The translations under genes and the position numbers were made by a program. DNA of 64,000 nt from Rhodococcus sp. BP22 (GTDB lineage: Bacteria; Actinomycetota; Actinomycetes; Mycobacteriales; Mycobacteriaceae), in NCBI RefSeq assembly GCF_014281965.1, contig NZ_JACFTB010000008.1, positions 164,063 through 228,062 on the forward strand. The letters are read 5' to 3'. Of this stretch, positions 8,168 to 16,485 are shown piece by piece. The notes under the pieces were generated by a model. That model searched no databases and was not told the origin of the DNA. It worked only from the letters and a program-made list of their open reading frames with translations. How positions within the stretch are numbered: the stretch's first letter is position 1; every line of letters starts with the position of its first letter.

Positions 8168-9784
8168 TCACTCCTGACTTGCAGCGAGCGCGGTGAGCTC
8201 GAACCCCTTGTACCCCGCCGCGGCAGCCTCCGCGATCTTCTTGCCGTAGTTGCCGAAGCCACCCGCATACATCATGAACATGCGCGGCTTGCCCTCGATG
8301 TTTGCACCCATGTACCAGGAGTTGGCCTGTGGGAACAAAGTTTTCGAGGCAACGGTGGCACACTCGGCCATCCAGTCCGCGGCGGCTTGCTCGCTGGCCT
8401 CGATGACCGCGTAACCATTGCTGTCGAGATACGTGATCACGTCGGCGATCCAGTTCACGTGCTGCTCGGAGCCCAAAACCATGTTTGCCAGCACACCGGG
8501 GCTGCCGGGTCCGGTGACCACGAACAGGTTCGGGAAGCCGGGCGCAGCGATGCCATGCAATGTCTGCGGGCCTGCCGCCCACTTCTCACGGAGCAGAACC
8601 CCGTCGCGTCCACGAATGTCGATGCGATCCAGTGAACCCGTGATCGCATCGAAGCCCGTGGCGAACACGATCATGTCCAGGTCGTAGTGCGCGTCGCCGG
8701 TCGCGATGCCTGTCTCGTCGATCGCGGTGATCGGGGCCTCACGAAGGTTCACCAGGGTGACGTTGTCGCGGTTGTAGGTCGCGAAGTAGCCCGAGTCGGT
8801 AACGATCCGCTTGGACCCGATCGGGTGGTCCGTCGGGATCAGCACGTCGGCCAAAGCCTGATCTTCGATGACGGAGCGAATCTTGCGCTCGGCGAAGTCG
8901 CGAGCCAGATCGTTGGCCTCGATGTCGCTCATCTGGTCCGCGAAAGTCTTGGCGAACAACACCCCGCCGAGCTCCCAGTACTGCTCGAACTCTGCTTCCC
9001 GCTCGTCCGCCGGAACCTCGAGCGCACTCTTCGGGTTCGAGACGAAGGGAGAGCCGCCACCGCTGGCCCAACTCTTGCGTCGACGCTCGGCGTAGGTCGC
9101 CTTCTGCTCACGGCGAGTCTCCTCGTCCAGCGGGCGGTTGCTCGCGGGCACGGAGAAGTTCGGGGTGCGCTGGAAGACGTGCAGCGTGGCTGCCTCCTCG
9201 GCGATCAGCGGGATGGACTGGATGCCCGAGGATCCGGTCCCGATGACACCGACCCGCTTACCGGCGAAATCGACACCGGTGCGCGGCCAGTCACCGGTGT
9301 GCAGGATCTCGCCGCCGAAGCTGTCGCGGCCCGGGATGTTCGGCAGGTTCGTCGTGGACAACGCGCCGGTGGCCAGCACACAGAATCGCGCCGTCACCTT
9401 ATCGCCCTTGTCGGTGACGATGTTCCACCGTGCGGCCTGCTCGTCGAACGTCGCGGACACCACTCGGGTGTCGAACTCGAAACCGCTACGCAGGTCGAAT
9501 CGGTCCGCGACGTGTTCGAGGTATGCCAGGATCTCGGGCTGCGTGGCGTAGCGCTCGGACCAGTCCCACTCCTGCTGCAGGTCATCGTCGAAGGAATACG
9601 AGTAGTCGACGCTTTCCACGTCGCAGCGAGCACCCGGGTAGCGGTTGAAGTACCACGTGCCACCGACGCCCGAAGCTGCTTCGAAGCCCTGGACGTCGAG
9701 TCCCTGCCCGCGGAACTTGTGCATCGCGTACAGGCCGGCGAGGCCTGCTCCGACAACCACCACGTCCACATTGGTTCGCGTCAT
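8168..9784 (-). CDS. Baeyer-Villiger flavin monooxygenase
   Basis: A 538-residue type I BVMO. It has an FAD Rossmann motif GAGLAG (12-17), the BVMO fingerprint FGGEILHTGDWP (156-167, fitting FxGxxxHxxxW) and a second dinucleotide motif GTGSSG (182-187). These enzymes insert oxygen beside a ketone using NADPH, FAD and O2, giving an ester or lactone. It is the last gene of the operon, 60 bp after the degenerate SDR. The divergent esterase at 26840 could hydrolyse its product. Similar proteins act on cyclohexanone, cyclopentadecanone and steroids; the substrate here is not predictable. Confidence 0.92.
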   Translation of the reverse strand: MTRTNVDVVVVGAGLAGLYAMHKFRGQGLDVQGFEAASGVGGTWYFNRYPGARCDVESVDYSYSFDDDLQQEWDWSERYATQPEILAYLEHVADRFDLRSGFEFDTRVVSATFDEQAARWNIVTDKGDKVTARFCVLATGALSTTNLPNIPGRDSFGGEILHTGDWPRTGVDFAGKRVGVIGTGSSGIQSIPLIAEEAATLHVFQRTPNFSVPASNRPLDEETRREQKATYAERRRKSWASGGGSPFVSNPKSALEVPADEREAEFEQYWELGGVLFAKTFADQMSDIEANDLARDFAERKIRSVIEDQALADVLIPTDHPIGSKRIVTDSGYFATYNRDNVTLVNLREAPITAIDETGIATGDAHYDLDMIVFATGFDAITGSLDRIDIRGRDGVLLREKWAAGPQTLHGIAAPGFPNLFVVTGPGSPGVLANMVLGSEQHVNWIADVITYLDSNGYAVIEASEQAAADWMAECATVASKTLFPQANSWYMGANIEGKPRMFMMYAGGFGNYGKKIAEAAAAGYKGFELTALAASQE

Positions 9785-9844
9785 GATCGATTCCTTCTTT
9801 CTGGAGAGTGTGTTGGTTTGACTAGCACGCAGATCACCGGGCTA

Positions 9845-10561
9845 TCACGCGTAGGACATGTCGAGAGGCATCGTGATCCCGGTGATGGAACGGGCCTCGT
9901 CGGAGGCCAGGAACAGGCTCACGTCGGCGATGTCCTGGCTCGCCCTTCCGTCCGTGCTCATGGAAGGGTTCACGATATTGATTCGAATCTTGTGCGGCTC
10001 CAGCTCCTTCGCCAGCGATCGCATCAGCCCGACCAGCCCGTGCTCGGCAGCGGCGACGTGGCCCATGCTGTTCAGACCTCGCACGCCTGCCGTGGAGCTG
10101 ACCAGGACGAGCGAGCCACCGCGCCCACCCTCGATCAGGTGTGGAATAGCGGCCTTGCAGGTCTTCCACATTCCTGTGAGGTTCACATCCAGCATCGTCT
10201 GCCAGACCTCTGCCGAGAGCTCCATGGTTTTACCGGTGGAACTGATTCCGGCTCCTGCGCAGACGATGTCGAGCCGACCAAGTGTGCTGACGCCCTTGGC
10301 TACCGCCGCATCCAGCGCGCTCTGCTCGCGGACATCGGCCTCGATGGCGACGATCCGTCGCCCGAGCAGTTCGACCTGTCGGACAGTCTCCGCCAGGTCC
10401 GCGCTGCTCGCGGCGGGGGTCGTCGAGTGCGCTACCGCGGTGCAGCAGTCCACCACGATCAGGTCGGCACCCTCCTGAGCGAATCGCACCGCCTGCGCTC
10501 GTCCGACCCCCCGGGCTCCGCCGGTGATCAATGCGGTCTTGCCCGCCAATCGCCCACTCAT
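9845..10561 (-). CDS. Degenerate mycofactocin-type short-chain dehydrogenase
   Basis: A 238-residue SDR with the NAD-binding GGARGVG and the extra segment (about 40-62) typical of mycofactocin-coupled SDRs such as carveol dehydrogenase. The catalytic site is altered. Where the family has GHYVAAKHG it reads GHVAAAEHG, so Tyr becomes Val169 and Lys becomes Glu173. The NNAG-type motif reads CAGAG. The substrate-loop region between INIVNP and DIADVSLF is shortened by roughly 40-50 residues. It is probably not an active dehydrogenase, though the frame is intact and overlaps the next SDR gene by ATGA. A structural partner role is possible. Confidence 0.85.
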   Translation of the reverse strand: MSGRLAGKTALITGGARGVGRAQAVRFAQEGADLIVVDCCTAVAHSTTPAASSADLAETVRQVELLGRRIVAIEADVREQSALDAAVAKGVSTLGRLDIVCAGAGISSTGKTMELSAEVWQTMLDVNLTGMWKTCKAAIPHLIEGGRGGSLVLVSSTAGVRGLNSMGHVAAAEHGLVGLMRSLAKELEPHKIRINIVNPSMSTDGRASQDIADVSLFLASDEARSITGITMPLDMSYA

Positions 10562-11358
10562 GACATCGCTTTCTGTGTAAGTCCGGCGTCGACCACCAGT
10601 TGTGTGCCGGTGATGTACCGCGCCTCGTCCGAGGCCAGGAACACCACCGCGTTGCTCACATCCACCGACTCCACCCAGGGCACCGGCAACAGGTGCCGCG
10701 CGGCGAGGACATCGACGACGTCCTCGGCTTTCGGATCCTCGAGGTCCGGGCGCAGCCGGGCGAACGTGGCCGGGTTGAGTGTCATCGCCGTGTCCACCGC
10801 GCCTGGGTGGACGGTATTGACGCGAATCGACTGCGGGCCGAGCTCGTTGGCCAGTGTCCGGGCCAGTCCGACCACCGCATGTTTGGCTGCACTGTAATGC
10901 GAGGCTCCGGGAGCCGCGCTGATGCCGGCCGTCGAGCTGATGATGATCACCGAACCGCCGGCGACCTCCAGCGCAGCCACGCCCGCCAGCACGGTGTGCC
11001 AGACCCCGGTGAGGTTGACGGCCATCGACCGCTCCCACAGGGCCTCGTCGATCGTCCACGACGGGCCGACGTTCTCGGTCACTCCGGCATTGGCGACCAC
11101 CGTGTCCAACCTGCCGAGCTCGGCCACGCCGAGTGCGACTGCATCCTTCGTCGCGGCCAGGTTTCGCACGTCGGCAATACCGGTGACGATTCGACGACCC
11201 TCGGCCCGAACGAGCGCCGCTGTCTCGGCAAGGCCTGCCTCGACGAGATCGAGCGCGATGATGTCCGCGCCCTCCTGGGCCAACCTCACCGCATGGGTGC
11301 GGCCCATTCCTCCGCCTGCGCCGGTGATCAGCGCGACCTTGCCTGCCATCCGTGACAT
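10558..11358 (-). CDS. Short-chain dehydrogenase/reductase, intact catalytic site
   Basis: A 266-residue SDR with the cofactor motif TGAGGGMG (12-19), Ser141 and the catalytic YSAAK (Tyr155, Lys159). The C-terminal LASDEARYITGTQLVVDAG is typical of the family. It lacks the mycofactocin insertion of its neighbour. It probably oxidises a secondary alcohol, either a hydroxyacyl-CoA from the MaoC pair or an alcohol that becomes the ketone used by the BVMO. It overlaps the degenerate SDR, which suggests the two could assemble together. Confidence 0.9.
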   Translation of the reverse strand: MSRMAGKVALITGAGGGMGRTHAVRLAQEGADIIALDLVEAGLAETAALVRAEGRRIVTGIADVRNLAATKDAVALGVAELGRLDTVVANAGVTENVGPSWTIDEALWERSMAVNLTGVWHTVLAGVAALEVAGGSVIIISSTAGISAAPGASHYSAAKHAVVGLARTLANELGPQSIRVNTVHPGAVDTAMTLNPATFARLRPDLEDPKAEDVVDVLAARHLLPVPWVESVDVSNAVVFLASDEARYITGTQLVVDAGLTQKAMS

Positions 11359-11373
11359 CTGTGATTCCTCTCG

Positions 11374-11802
11374 TCAGTCTTGGGTGGCAACCGGACGATA
11401 ACGCAGGAGCGTGATGTCGCGGTCGGGATAGTCGCAGAACACCGGCTCGACGCGCATGCCGATTTCCAGCTCTGCCGGGTCGACCTCGACCATCTCCGTG
11501 CTCAGCCGCGGGCCCACGTCCCACTGGACGACGGCCAGGATCTGTGGGAGCGAGTCCGCCCATGGCGGCGCGGTGGGGCGATCGGCCACGGTGTAGGTGT
11601 ACAGCGTGCCCAGCCCGGTGATTTCCCGCCATTCGAGATCGTCGGCCAGGGTCCGCGGTGCCAGCACCCGCGGGTAGAACACGTACTCGTCCGAGGACGG
11701 GGAGTACTGGATCTCGATCCGGTGCTCACGGAGGCTGTCCCAGAACGGCTTGGTGACCGGGGTGGGCTCGGGAAACGGCTTTTCTGCGGTGCTCATACTC
11801 AT
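11374..11802 (-). CDS. DUF35 OB-fold protein, partner of the thiolase-like enzyme
   Basis: A 142-residue DUF35 (OB-fold) protein. DUF35 proteins normally carry an N-terminal four-Cys zinc ribbon. Here the equivalent stretch (about 31-50) reads IQYSPSSDEYVFYPRVLAP and the only Cys in the protein is near the C terminus, so zinc binding is lost. Stand-alone DUF35 proteins bind thiolase-like enzymes. In steroid side-chain degradation a DUF35 domain is needed for the Ltp2 aldolase. The ATG overlaps the thiolase-like stop by ATGA, which supports a 1:1 complex. Confidence 0.85.
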   Translation of the reverse strand: MSMSTAEKPFPEPTPVTKPFWDSLREHRIEIQYSPSSDEYVFYPRVLAPRTLADDLEWREITGLGTLYTYTVADRPTAPPWADSLPQILAVVQWDVGPRLSTEMVEVDPAELEIGMRVEPVFCDYPDRDITLLRYRPVATQD

Positions 11803-13001
11803 TCTCCTTGCAGGATCAAAGCGACCTGCTCGCTCATGATTCCGCCGTTGCCGGTGACGAACGCCGTGTTGCAGTCCTCGACCTGCGCCTCGCCTGCTCG
11901 TCCCATCAGTTGCCGTACGCCGTCGACTACGTGGTGCATGCCGCCTGCCATGCCTGCCTGCCCGAAGGAGAGCTGGCCACCTGCGGTGTTCAGCGGGAAG
12001 TCGCCACGGAAGGTCAGGTCACGCTGTTTGACCCACTCCATGCCGGTGCCCTTCTCACAGAACCCTGCATCTTCCAGGCTCATCAGCACGGTGATCGTGT
12101 AGCAGTCGTATATTGACGCCACGTCGATGTCGGAGCGCTCGACACCCGCCATCGCGAAGGCTCTGTCCGCGGCCGCCTTGATGGGCGTGCGGACCATGTC
12201 CTCGGCGTAGGTGGGAGTCTTGAACGAGATCCGCTCGCCGAAGCCCTTGACCCATACGGGTCGGTTCTTCGACTTGCGCGCCACGTCGGCGTTACCGACG
12301 ATCACACCCGCGCCGCCCTGCACCCGCATTACGACCTCGAGCATCCGGATGGGGTCCGCGATCATCGGGCTGGCGAGCACGTCGTCGAGAGTGATCGGCT
12401 TACCGTGGAACACCGCACCGGGGGTGGCGCACGCGTTCGTCCGCTGGTCGACGGCGATCTTCGCGGTCGCCTCCGGGTCGTAGCCGAACTCGGCGGCGTA
12501 GCGCCGGGCGATCTGCGCGTACGGCGCATTCTGGCCGAGGTTGCCGTAGGGGATCTCGAACTCTGCCTGGGGCGAACCGAAGTTGTTGCTCGACGCGCCG
12601 AAGTAACCGGGATCCTTGGCCGGGCGTTGCTGCGAGCGCGGCAACATGTACGAGCCCGGGACCACCACGAGCACGGATTCACACAGGCCCAGCTCCACGG
12701 CCGCCGCCGCACGCCACACCATACCGGCTGCAGTGGCGCCGCCGAGGTCCACCCGCTCGCCGAAGTTCAACGGCAATCCCATGTACTCCGACAGCGTGGC
12801 CGGGACGAACATGTCCGACTCCGCCAGGCCGTGCGCGACGATGCCGTCGACCTGTGAGGCATCGATGCCGGCGTCGTCGATCGCCATCTTCGACAGCGTC
12901 GCCCACTGCTCGATGGTGAACTGCTCCGGCCGAGTCTGCTTGCGCTGGGAGGGCAGCTCGCAGAAGCCGAGGATGGCCGCTTCGCCGCGTAGTCCGCTCA
13001 T
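11799..13001 (-). CDS. Thiolase-like protein without the nucleophilic Cys (Ltp2-type aldolase candidate)
   Basis: A 400-residue thiolase-fold protein of the SCP2/lipid-transfer group. The position of the thiolase acylation Cys reads VDLGGATAAG with no Cys, as in retro-aldolases such as Ltp2, so beta-ketothiolysis is unlikely. The Tyr-rich IYDCYTITVL segment and GQAGMAGGMHHVV near the C terminus are typical of this subgroup. With its DUF35 partner it probably cleaves a beta-hydroxyacyl-CoA to a ketone or aldehyde plus an acyl-CoA. ATG 13001 shares one base with the upstream stop; an adjacent GTG (13004) is possible. Confidence 0.82.
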   Translation of the reverse strand: MSGLRGEAAILGFCELPSQRKQTRPEQFTIEQWATLSKMAIDDAGIDASQVDGIVAHGLAESDMFVPATLSEYMGLPLNFGERVDLGGATAAGMVWRAAAAVELGLCESVLVVVPGSYMLPRSQQRPAKDPGYFGASSNNFGSPQAEFEIPYGNLGQNAPYAQIARRYAAEFGYDPEATAKIAVDQRTNACATPGAVFHGKPITLDDVLASPMIADPIRMLEVVMRVQGGAGVIVGNADVARKSKNRPVWVKGFGERISFKTPTYAEDMVRTPIKAAADRAFAMAGVERSDIDVASIYDCYTITVLMSLEDAGFCEKGTGMEWVKQRDLTFRGDFPLNTAGGQLSFGQAGMAGGMHHVVDGVRQLMGRAGEAQVEDCNTAFVTGNGGIMSEQVALILQGE

Positions 13002-13441
13002 CACGCAGCCTCGGTCCGGCGTGGCAGGGTGACGGTGGCAGTGCCCGGCATCAGCAGCTCGCCGTCGCGCTCACCACGAATCTCCAAGTCCACCAACGCG
13101 CGTCCGTCTTCCTCGCGCTTGGCCGTCACAGTTCCCACGAAGTCCAGCTCCTGGCCGGCGAAGGCGACGGCGCGGTTCTGGGCCGAGTACGTGACCAAGG
13201 TGCCGGCGCCGCCGATCCAATCGGTGACGGCACGAGCCAGCAGTGCGGCCTGTAGTGGCCCCTGTACCAGTGGCCCCGAGTAACCCTCGACATCGACTGC
13301 CCAGGACTTGTCGTAATGGATCCGGTGCGCGTTGTACGTCGCAGCACTGAACAAGAACATCTGGATCTCGTCGACGCTCGTGCGCAGGGTGGTGATCTGG
13401 TCCCCTACCGTGACGTCTTCGAAGTGCAGCTGGTCCGCCAT
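13001..13441 (-). CDS. MaoC/HTD2-type enoyl-CoA hydratase subunit b
   Basis: A 146-residue hot-dog-fold protein with the hydratase segment ATYNAHRIHYD (about 33-43) followed by GPLVQGPLQAALL. ATG 13441 was chosen for its AGGGAG ribosome-binding site; a start at 13474 would add 11 charged residues. Proteins of this kind pair with a second MaoC-like subunit to hydrate enoyl-CoAs with bulky acyl groups, as in the steroid hydratase ChsH1/ChsH2. The adjacent 13471-13977 gene is the natural partner. Confidence 0.82.
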   Translation of the reverse strand: MADQLHFEDVTVGDQITTLRTSVDEIQMFLFSAATYNAHRIHYDKSWAVDVEGYSGPLVQGPLQAALLARAVTDWIGGAGTLVTYSAQNRAVAFAGQELDFVGTVTAKREEDGRALVDLEIRGERDGELLMPGTATVTLPRRTEAA

Positions 13442-13470
13442 CGCGTTCTCCCTCAACTCTTTTCCTTCTC

Positions 13471-13977
13471 TCATGGCCGGGCGATCATCGACGTCGTAGC
13501 TTCGGCAACCAGTTCACGACGCTGATTGGTGTACGCGGTCTTCCACGTCACTAGCACGAAACGCCCTGAGCGGCCTTGCTTCTCCACGATCGACTCGACT
13601 GTGCGCACCGAGGTGATCACGTCGCCGTCGTAGGAGGGGCGCAGGAACGTGGTGCTCTCGCCGCCTGCCATCCGCTTGGGGCACTTGGGGAACGTCAGGT
13701 TCCCGGATGCGGCACCGGAGGAACCGTCGACGCGCAGGGTGTCGATCGGGGTGACGCCGAGGATCGCGTACTGCACGTAGAGCGGAGGACAGATGACGTT
13801 GGCGTAACCGTGTTCGCGTGCGTAGTCCCCGTCGAAGTACAGCGGGTTGTCCTCGCGTACGGACACGGCCCACCGCTGCCAATCACGCTGAACGACAGCA
13901 CCTGTCGCGGTCGCTACGACCGTTCCGATCCGGGCTGCGACCTCGTCCGGGATCAACGACTCTGCTGTTTCTGGCAT
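13471..13977 (-). CDS. FAS1-like/MaoC-type hydratase subunit a
   Basis: A 168-residue protein resembling the N-terminal FAS1-like dehydratase half: WAVSVREDNPLYFDGDYARE, then ICPPLYVQYAIL and GGESTTFLRP. This half-domain usually binds substrate while its partner supplies the catalytic Asp/His pair. The start is uncertain: ATG 13977 begins the conserved protein, ATG 14013 and a TTG at 14028 lie upstream. It follows the CoA-transferase gene by about 40 bp. Confidence 0.78.
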   Translation of the reverse strand: MPETAESLIPDEVAARIGTVVATATGAVVQRDWQRWAVSVREDNPLYFDGDYAREHGYANVICPPLYVQYAILGVTPIDTLRVDGSSGAASGNLTFPKCPKRMAGGESTTFLRPSYDGDVITSVRTVESIVEKQGRSGRFVLVTWKTAYTNQRRELVAEATTSMIARP

Positions 13978-14020
13978 CGGTTGCCCGCCTAACTGTGTTG
14001 TGTTCGAATGCATCTGTCTG

Positions 14021-15292
14021 TCAAGCAATCTGGTGGTCGGTGATCAAGCCACGAGCCACCTGGTCGGCGTACTGCTCGGCGGAGTATCCGAGCAATTCCT
14101 TGTAGAGGTACTCGTTGTCCTCGCCGAAGCCCGGAACCGCCCGGCCGAATGCCAGGTCGAAACCCTCTGCTCGCCACGGGTGGCCGGGGTAGCGGTGCGT
14201 GCCCACCGACGGGTGGCTGCGCTCCTGGAACCAGCCGCGCGCGGCCAGGTGCGGGTCCTCGAGCAACCGAGTTTCGCTCATGACCTCGCCCGCTGGCACG
14301 CCGACGTCCTGCAGTTCCTGGACGGCTTGCTCAGCCGGCCGCTTGTGGCACCAACCCGCCAGTACTGCTCGGATTGCGGCGGAGTTCTCCGCCCGCAACG
14401 CGGCCGTCTCACCCATCCCTGCCAGTCCTTCGGGGTCGACGAGTGCTGCCATCGCGACCCAATCTCGGTCGTCGCGCACAGATACCGCGAGCCAGCGGTC
14501 CTCGTCGGCGGAGAGGAACACGTCCTGAAGCATGTGCAGGTCGGTGTTGCCGAGCACCTGCGGGTTACGTGCGTTCATCTGGCAGTCGAGCACGAACTCG
14601 CCGATGTCGGCCATGACCGCTTCCGCCTGCGGAAACTCGACGAGCCCGCCGAGTCCGGTGCGTTCGCGATCCCACAGCGCTGCCATCACCGCGAATGCGA
14701 CGCCCGCGGGGGCCGCCTCGTCCATGTGGTAGTTCTCGCCTGCCGAATCGGGCTCTTCGCCCTCGTACCCGTCCATTGCTGCGATGCCGACGAGCGAGTT
14801 GAAGTTCGGCCCGTAGCCGAGGTAGTCGCTCATGGGTCCGCTCATTCCCATCGGCGGCATCCGTACCACCACCAGGCGTGGGTTGATCGCCAGCAGCGCC
14901 TCGTGGCCCAGTCCCAGCTTCTCGAGCGTGCCGTTGGAGTTGTTCTCCACCAGCACATCACTGATCTTGATCAACTCGATAGCGGCGGCATGGCCTTCTT
15001 CGGTCTCCAAGTTCGCGCACGCGGCCAGCTTGTTCCGTGAGTGCCAATTGAAGAGCGCGGTCCGCTCGTACGGTCGTTCGCCCGGATCCTTGTCCGGGTA
15101 CGTGCCGCCGTGGTAACCGGTGGAGGCGATGAGTTCCTTCGTCGTCTTCGCGGACACCTGCCTGCTGGCGCGGTTGTTGCCCTCGAGCCGAATCACCTCG
15201 GCACCGAGATCACCCAGCAGTGCCGTCGCGCCCGGGCCGGACCACACGACAGTCAGATCGACAACGCGGATGCCTTCGAGTGGATAGCTCAT
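14021..15292 (-). CDS. CaiB/BaiF family III CoA-transferase, probable catalytic subunit
   Basis: A 423-residue class III CoA-transferase. It opens with the family start LEGIRVVDLT and LGDLGAEVIRLEG, and has SDVLVENNSNGTLEKLGLG. Asp191 in the segment HMDEAAPAGVA lies where the family's acyl-anhydride Asp is found. It probably moves CoA from a donor such as succinyl-CoA to the pathway acid. ATG 15292 overlaps the previous CoA-transferase stop (ATGA). Two CaiB genes in tandem resemble heteromeric transferases such as BbsEF. Confidence 0.88.
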   Translation of the reverse strand: MSYPLEGIRVVDLTVVWSGPGATALLGDLGAEVIRLEGNNRASRQVSAKTTKELIASTGYHGGTYPDKDPGERPYERTALFNWHSRNKLAACANLETEEGHAAAIELIKISDVLVENNSNGTLEKLGLGHEALLAINPRLVVVRMPPMGMSGPMSDYLGYGPNFNSLVGIAAMDGYEGEEPDSAGENYHMDEAAPAGVAFAVMAALWDRERTGLGGLVEFPQAEAVMADIGEFVLDCQMNARNPQVLGNTDLHMLQDVFLSADEDRWLAVSVRDDRDWVAMAALVDPEGLAGMGETAALRAENSAAIRAVLAGWCHKRPAEQAVQELQDVGVPAGEVMSETRLLEDPHLAARGWFQERSHPSVGTHRYPGHPWRAEGFDLAFGRAVPGFGEDNEYLYKELLGYSAEQYADQVARGLITDHQIA

Positions 15293-16485
15293 GCCTGGCT
15301 CACCTTCTGCTCGTTCTGCTCCCGAATCCGTGCACCGTGCTGATCGAGCAGCGGCGCGGCCGTTTTGATCGCATGACCACCGCGCATCCGCCACGGCGCG
15401 GCCGTGTAGGACAACGTGCCTGCGACGGGATGCTCGACCTCGACGAAGGCGCCGCGTCCACGAAAGTGCTCGGCCTCCAACAACTCCGAGACCTCCATGA
15501 ATGCGGTGACCGGGATACGAGCCGCCTCGCAGCGCTCCATCAGGTCGATCTTCGAGTGCGCCAGGCACCAGTCGCTGATGTAAGTGATGAAGTCCTCGCG
15601 ATCCTGGCCGGTCACCGTTTGGCGGCCGTGGAAGCGCTCGTGGAACTCTGGGTCGTCTTTTCCGGCGAGGTCGATCAACCGGTTCCAGAAGGCCTGGTTG
15701 GTCACGTAGATCATCACGAAGCCGTCGTTGGTGCGGAATGGCCCGGTGAAGGTCGCCCCATGCCGGTGCGGGCTACGGACCCCTCGCGGCGCCACCATTC
15801 CCGAGTAGGCCGCCGAGAGCAGGTACGACGCACGGCGGTCTGCACCAGCGAGCAATACTTCCTGCCCGGACACATCGATCACCGAACCCGAGCCTGTGCG
15901 CCGGGCATGGAAGATGCCGGCCATCGTGGCCTCACCCGCCGAACGCCCGATCGTGTAGTGCTCGAGCAGACCCGGCTTACGCAGCGGAGCACGGTCGGCC
16001 GCGCCCGTCGCGTTCATCGGGCCGCCGGCTGCCTGCAGCGTGATGCCGGTGGCTTCCCGGTCCCGATTGGGCCCGGTCTGGCCGAAGGCACTGATGCGGG
16101 TGATCACCAGCCGCGGGTTCCGCGCGCGCAGCACGTCGGGACCAATACCGAGGCTCTCGAGATGCCCGGGACGGAACGACTCGACCACAGCGTCGGCGGT
16201 CTCGATCAAGGTGAGCAGGACCTCCACATCGGCGGGGTCGTGTAGATCGAGTGCCACCGACTGCTTGTTGGTGTTCAAGTGCAGAAACAGCGCGCTGGCC
16301 TCGGGGTCCGGCACGTCGCCGGGGAACGGACCCCATCGACGCGTCAGGCTGCCTTCGCCGGGCCGTTCGATCTTGATGACCTCCGCGCCGAAGTCTGCGA
16401 ACAGCTTCGTCGCGTACTCACCCGCCACCCACCGAGACAGGTCGATGACACGTAGTCCTGAAAGTGCTTGCGGCTCAATGGACAA
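15289..16485 (-). CDS. CaiB/BaiF family III CoA-transferase, second subunit
   Basis: A 398-residue CaiB/BaiF protein with LSGLRVIDLSRWVAG, FADFGAEVIKIERP and VESFRPGHLESLG. At the expected catalytic Asp position it reads YTIGRSAGEA (about 178-187), so the Asp seems absent and this may be the non-catalytic subunit. Translation starts at TTG 16485, supported by GGAGGAG seven bases upstream and by the family's usual N terminus. It overlaps the acyl-CoA dehydrogenase stop by 11 bp and the next CoA-transferase by 4 bp. Confidence 0.88.
   Translation of the reverse strand: MSIEPQALSGLRVIDLSRWVAGEYATKLFADFGAEVIKIERPGEGSLTRRWGPFPGDVPDPEASALFLHLNTNKQSVALDLHDPADVEVLLTLIETADAVVESFRPGHLESLGIGPDVLRARNPRLVITRISAFGQTGPNRDREATGITLQAAGGPMNATGAADRAPLRKPGLLEHYTIGRSAGEATMAGIFHARRTGSGSVIDVSGQEVLLAGADRRASYLLSAAYSGMVAPRGVRSPHRHGATFTGPFRTNDGFVMIYVTNQAFWNRLIDLAGKDDPEFHERFHGRQTVTGQDREDFITYISDWCLAHSKIDLMERCEAARIPVTAFMEVSELLEAEHFRGRGAFVEVEHPVAGTLSYTAAPWRMRGGHAIKTAAPLLDQHGARIREQNEQKVSQA

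Noticed and set aside
8687..10897. A 736-codon plus-strand open frame antisense to the BVMO and SDR genes
   Set aside because: It has no domain or ribosome-binding site and mirrors well-supported genes; GC-rich third positions create such frames.
9845..11632. A single 595-residue protein fusing the degenerate SDR to an N-terminal extension
   Set aside because: The extension lies out of frame over the neighbouring SDR gene; an ATGA overlap at 10558-10561 gives a clean start.
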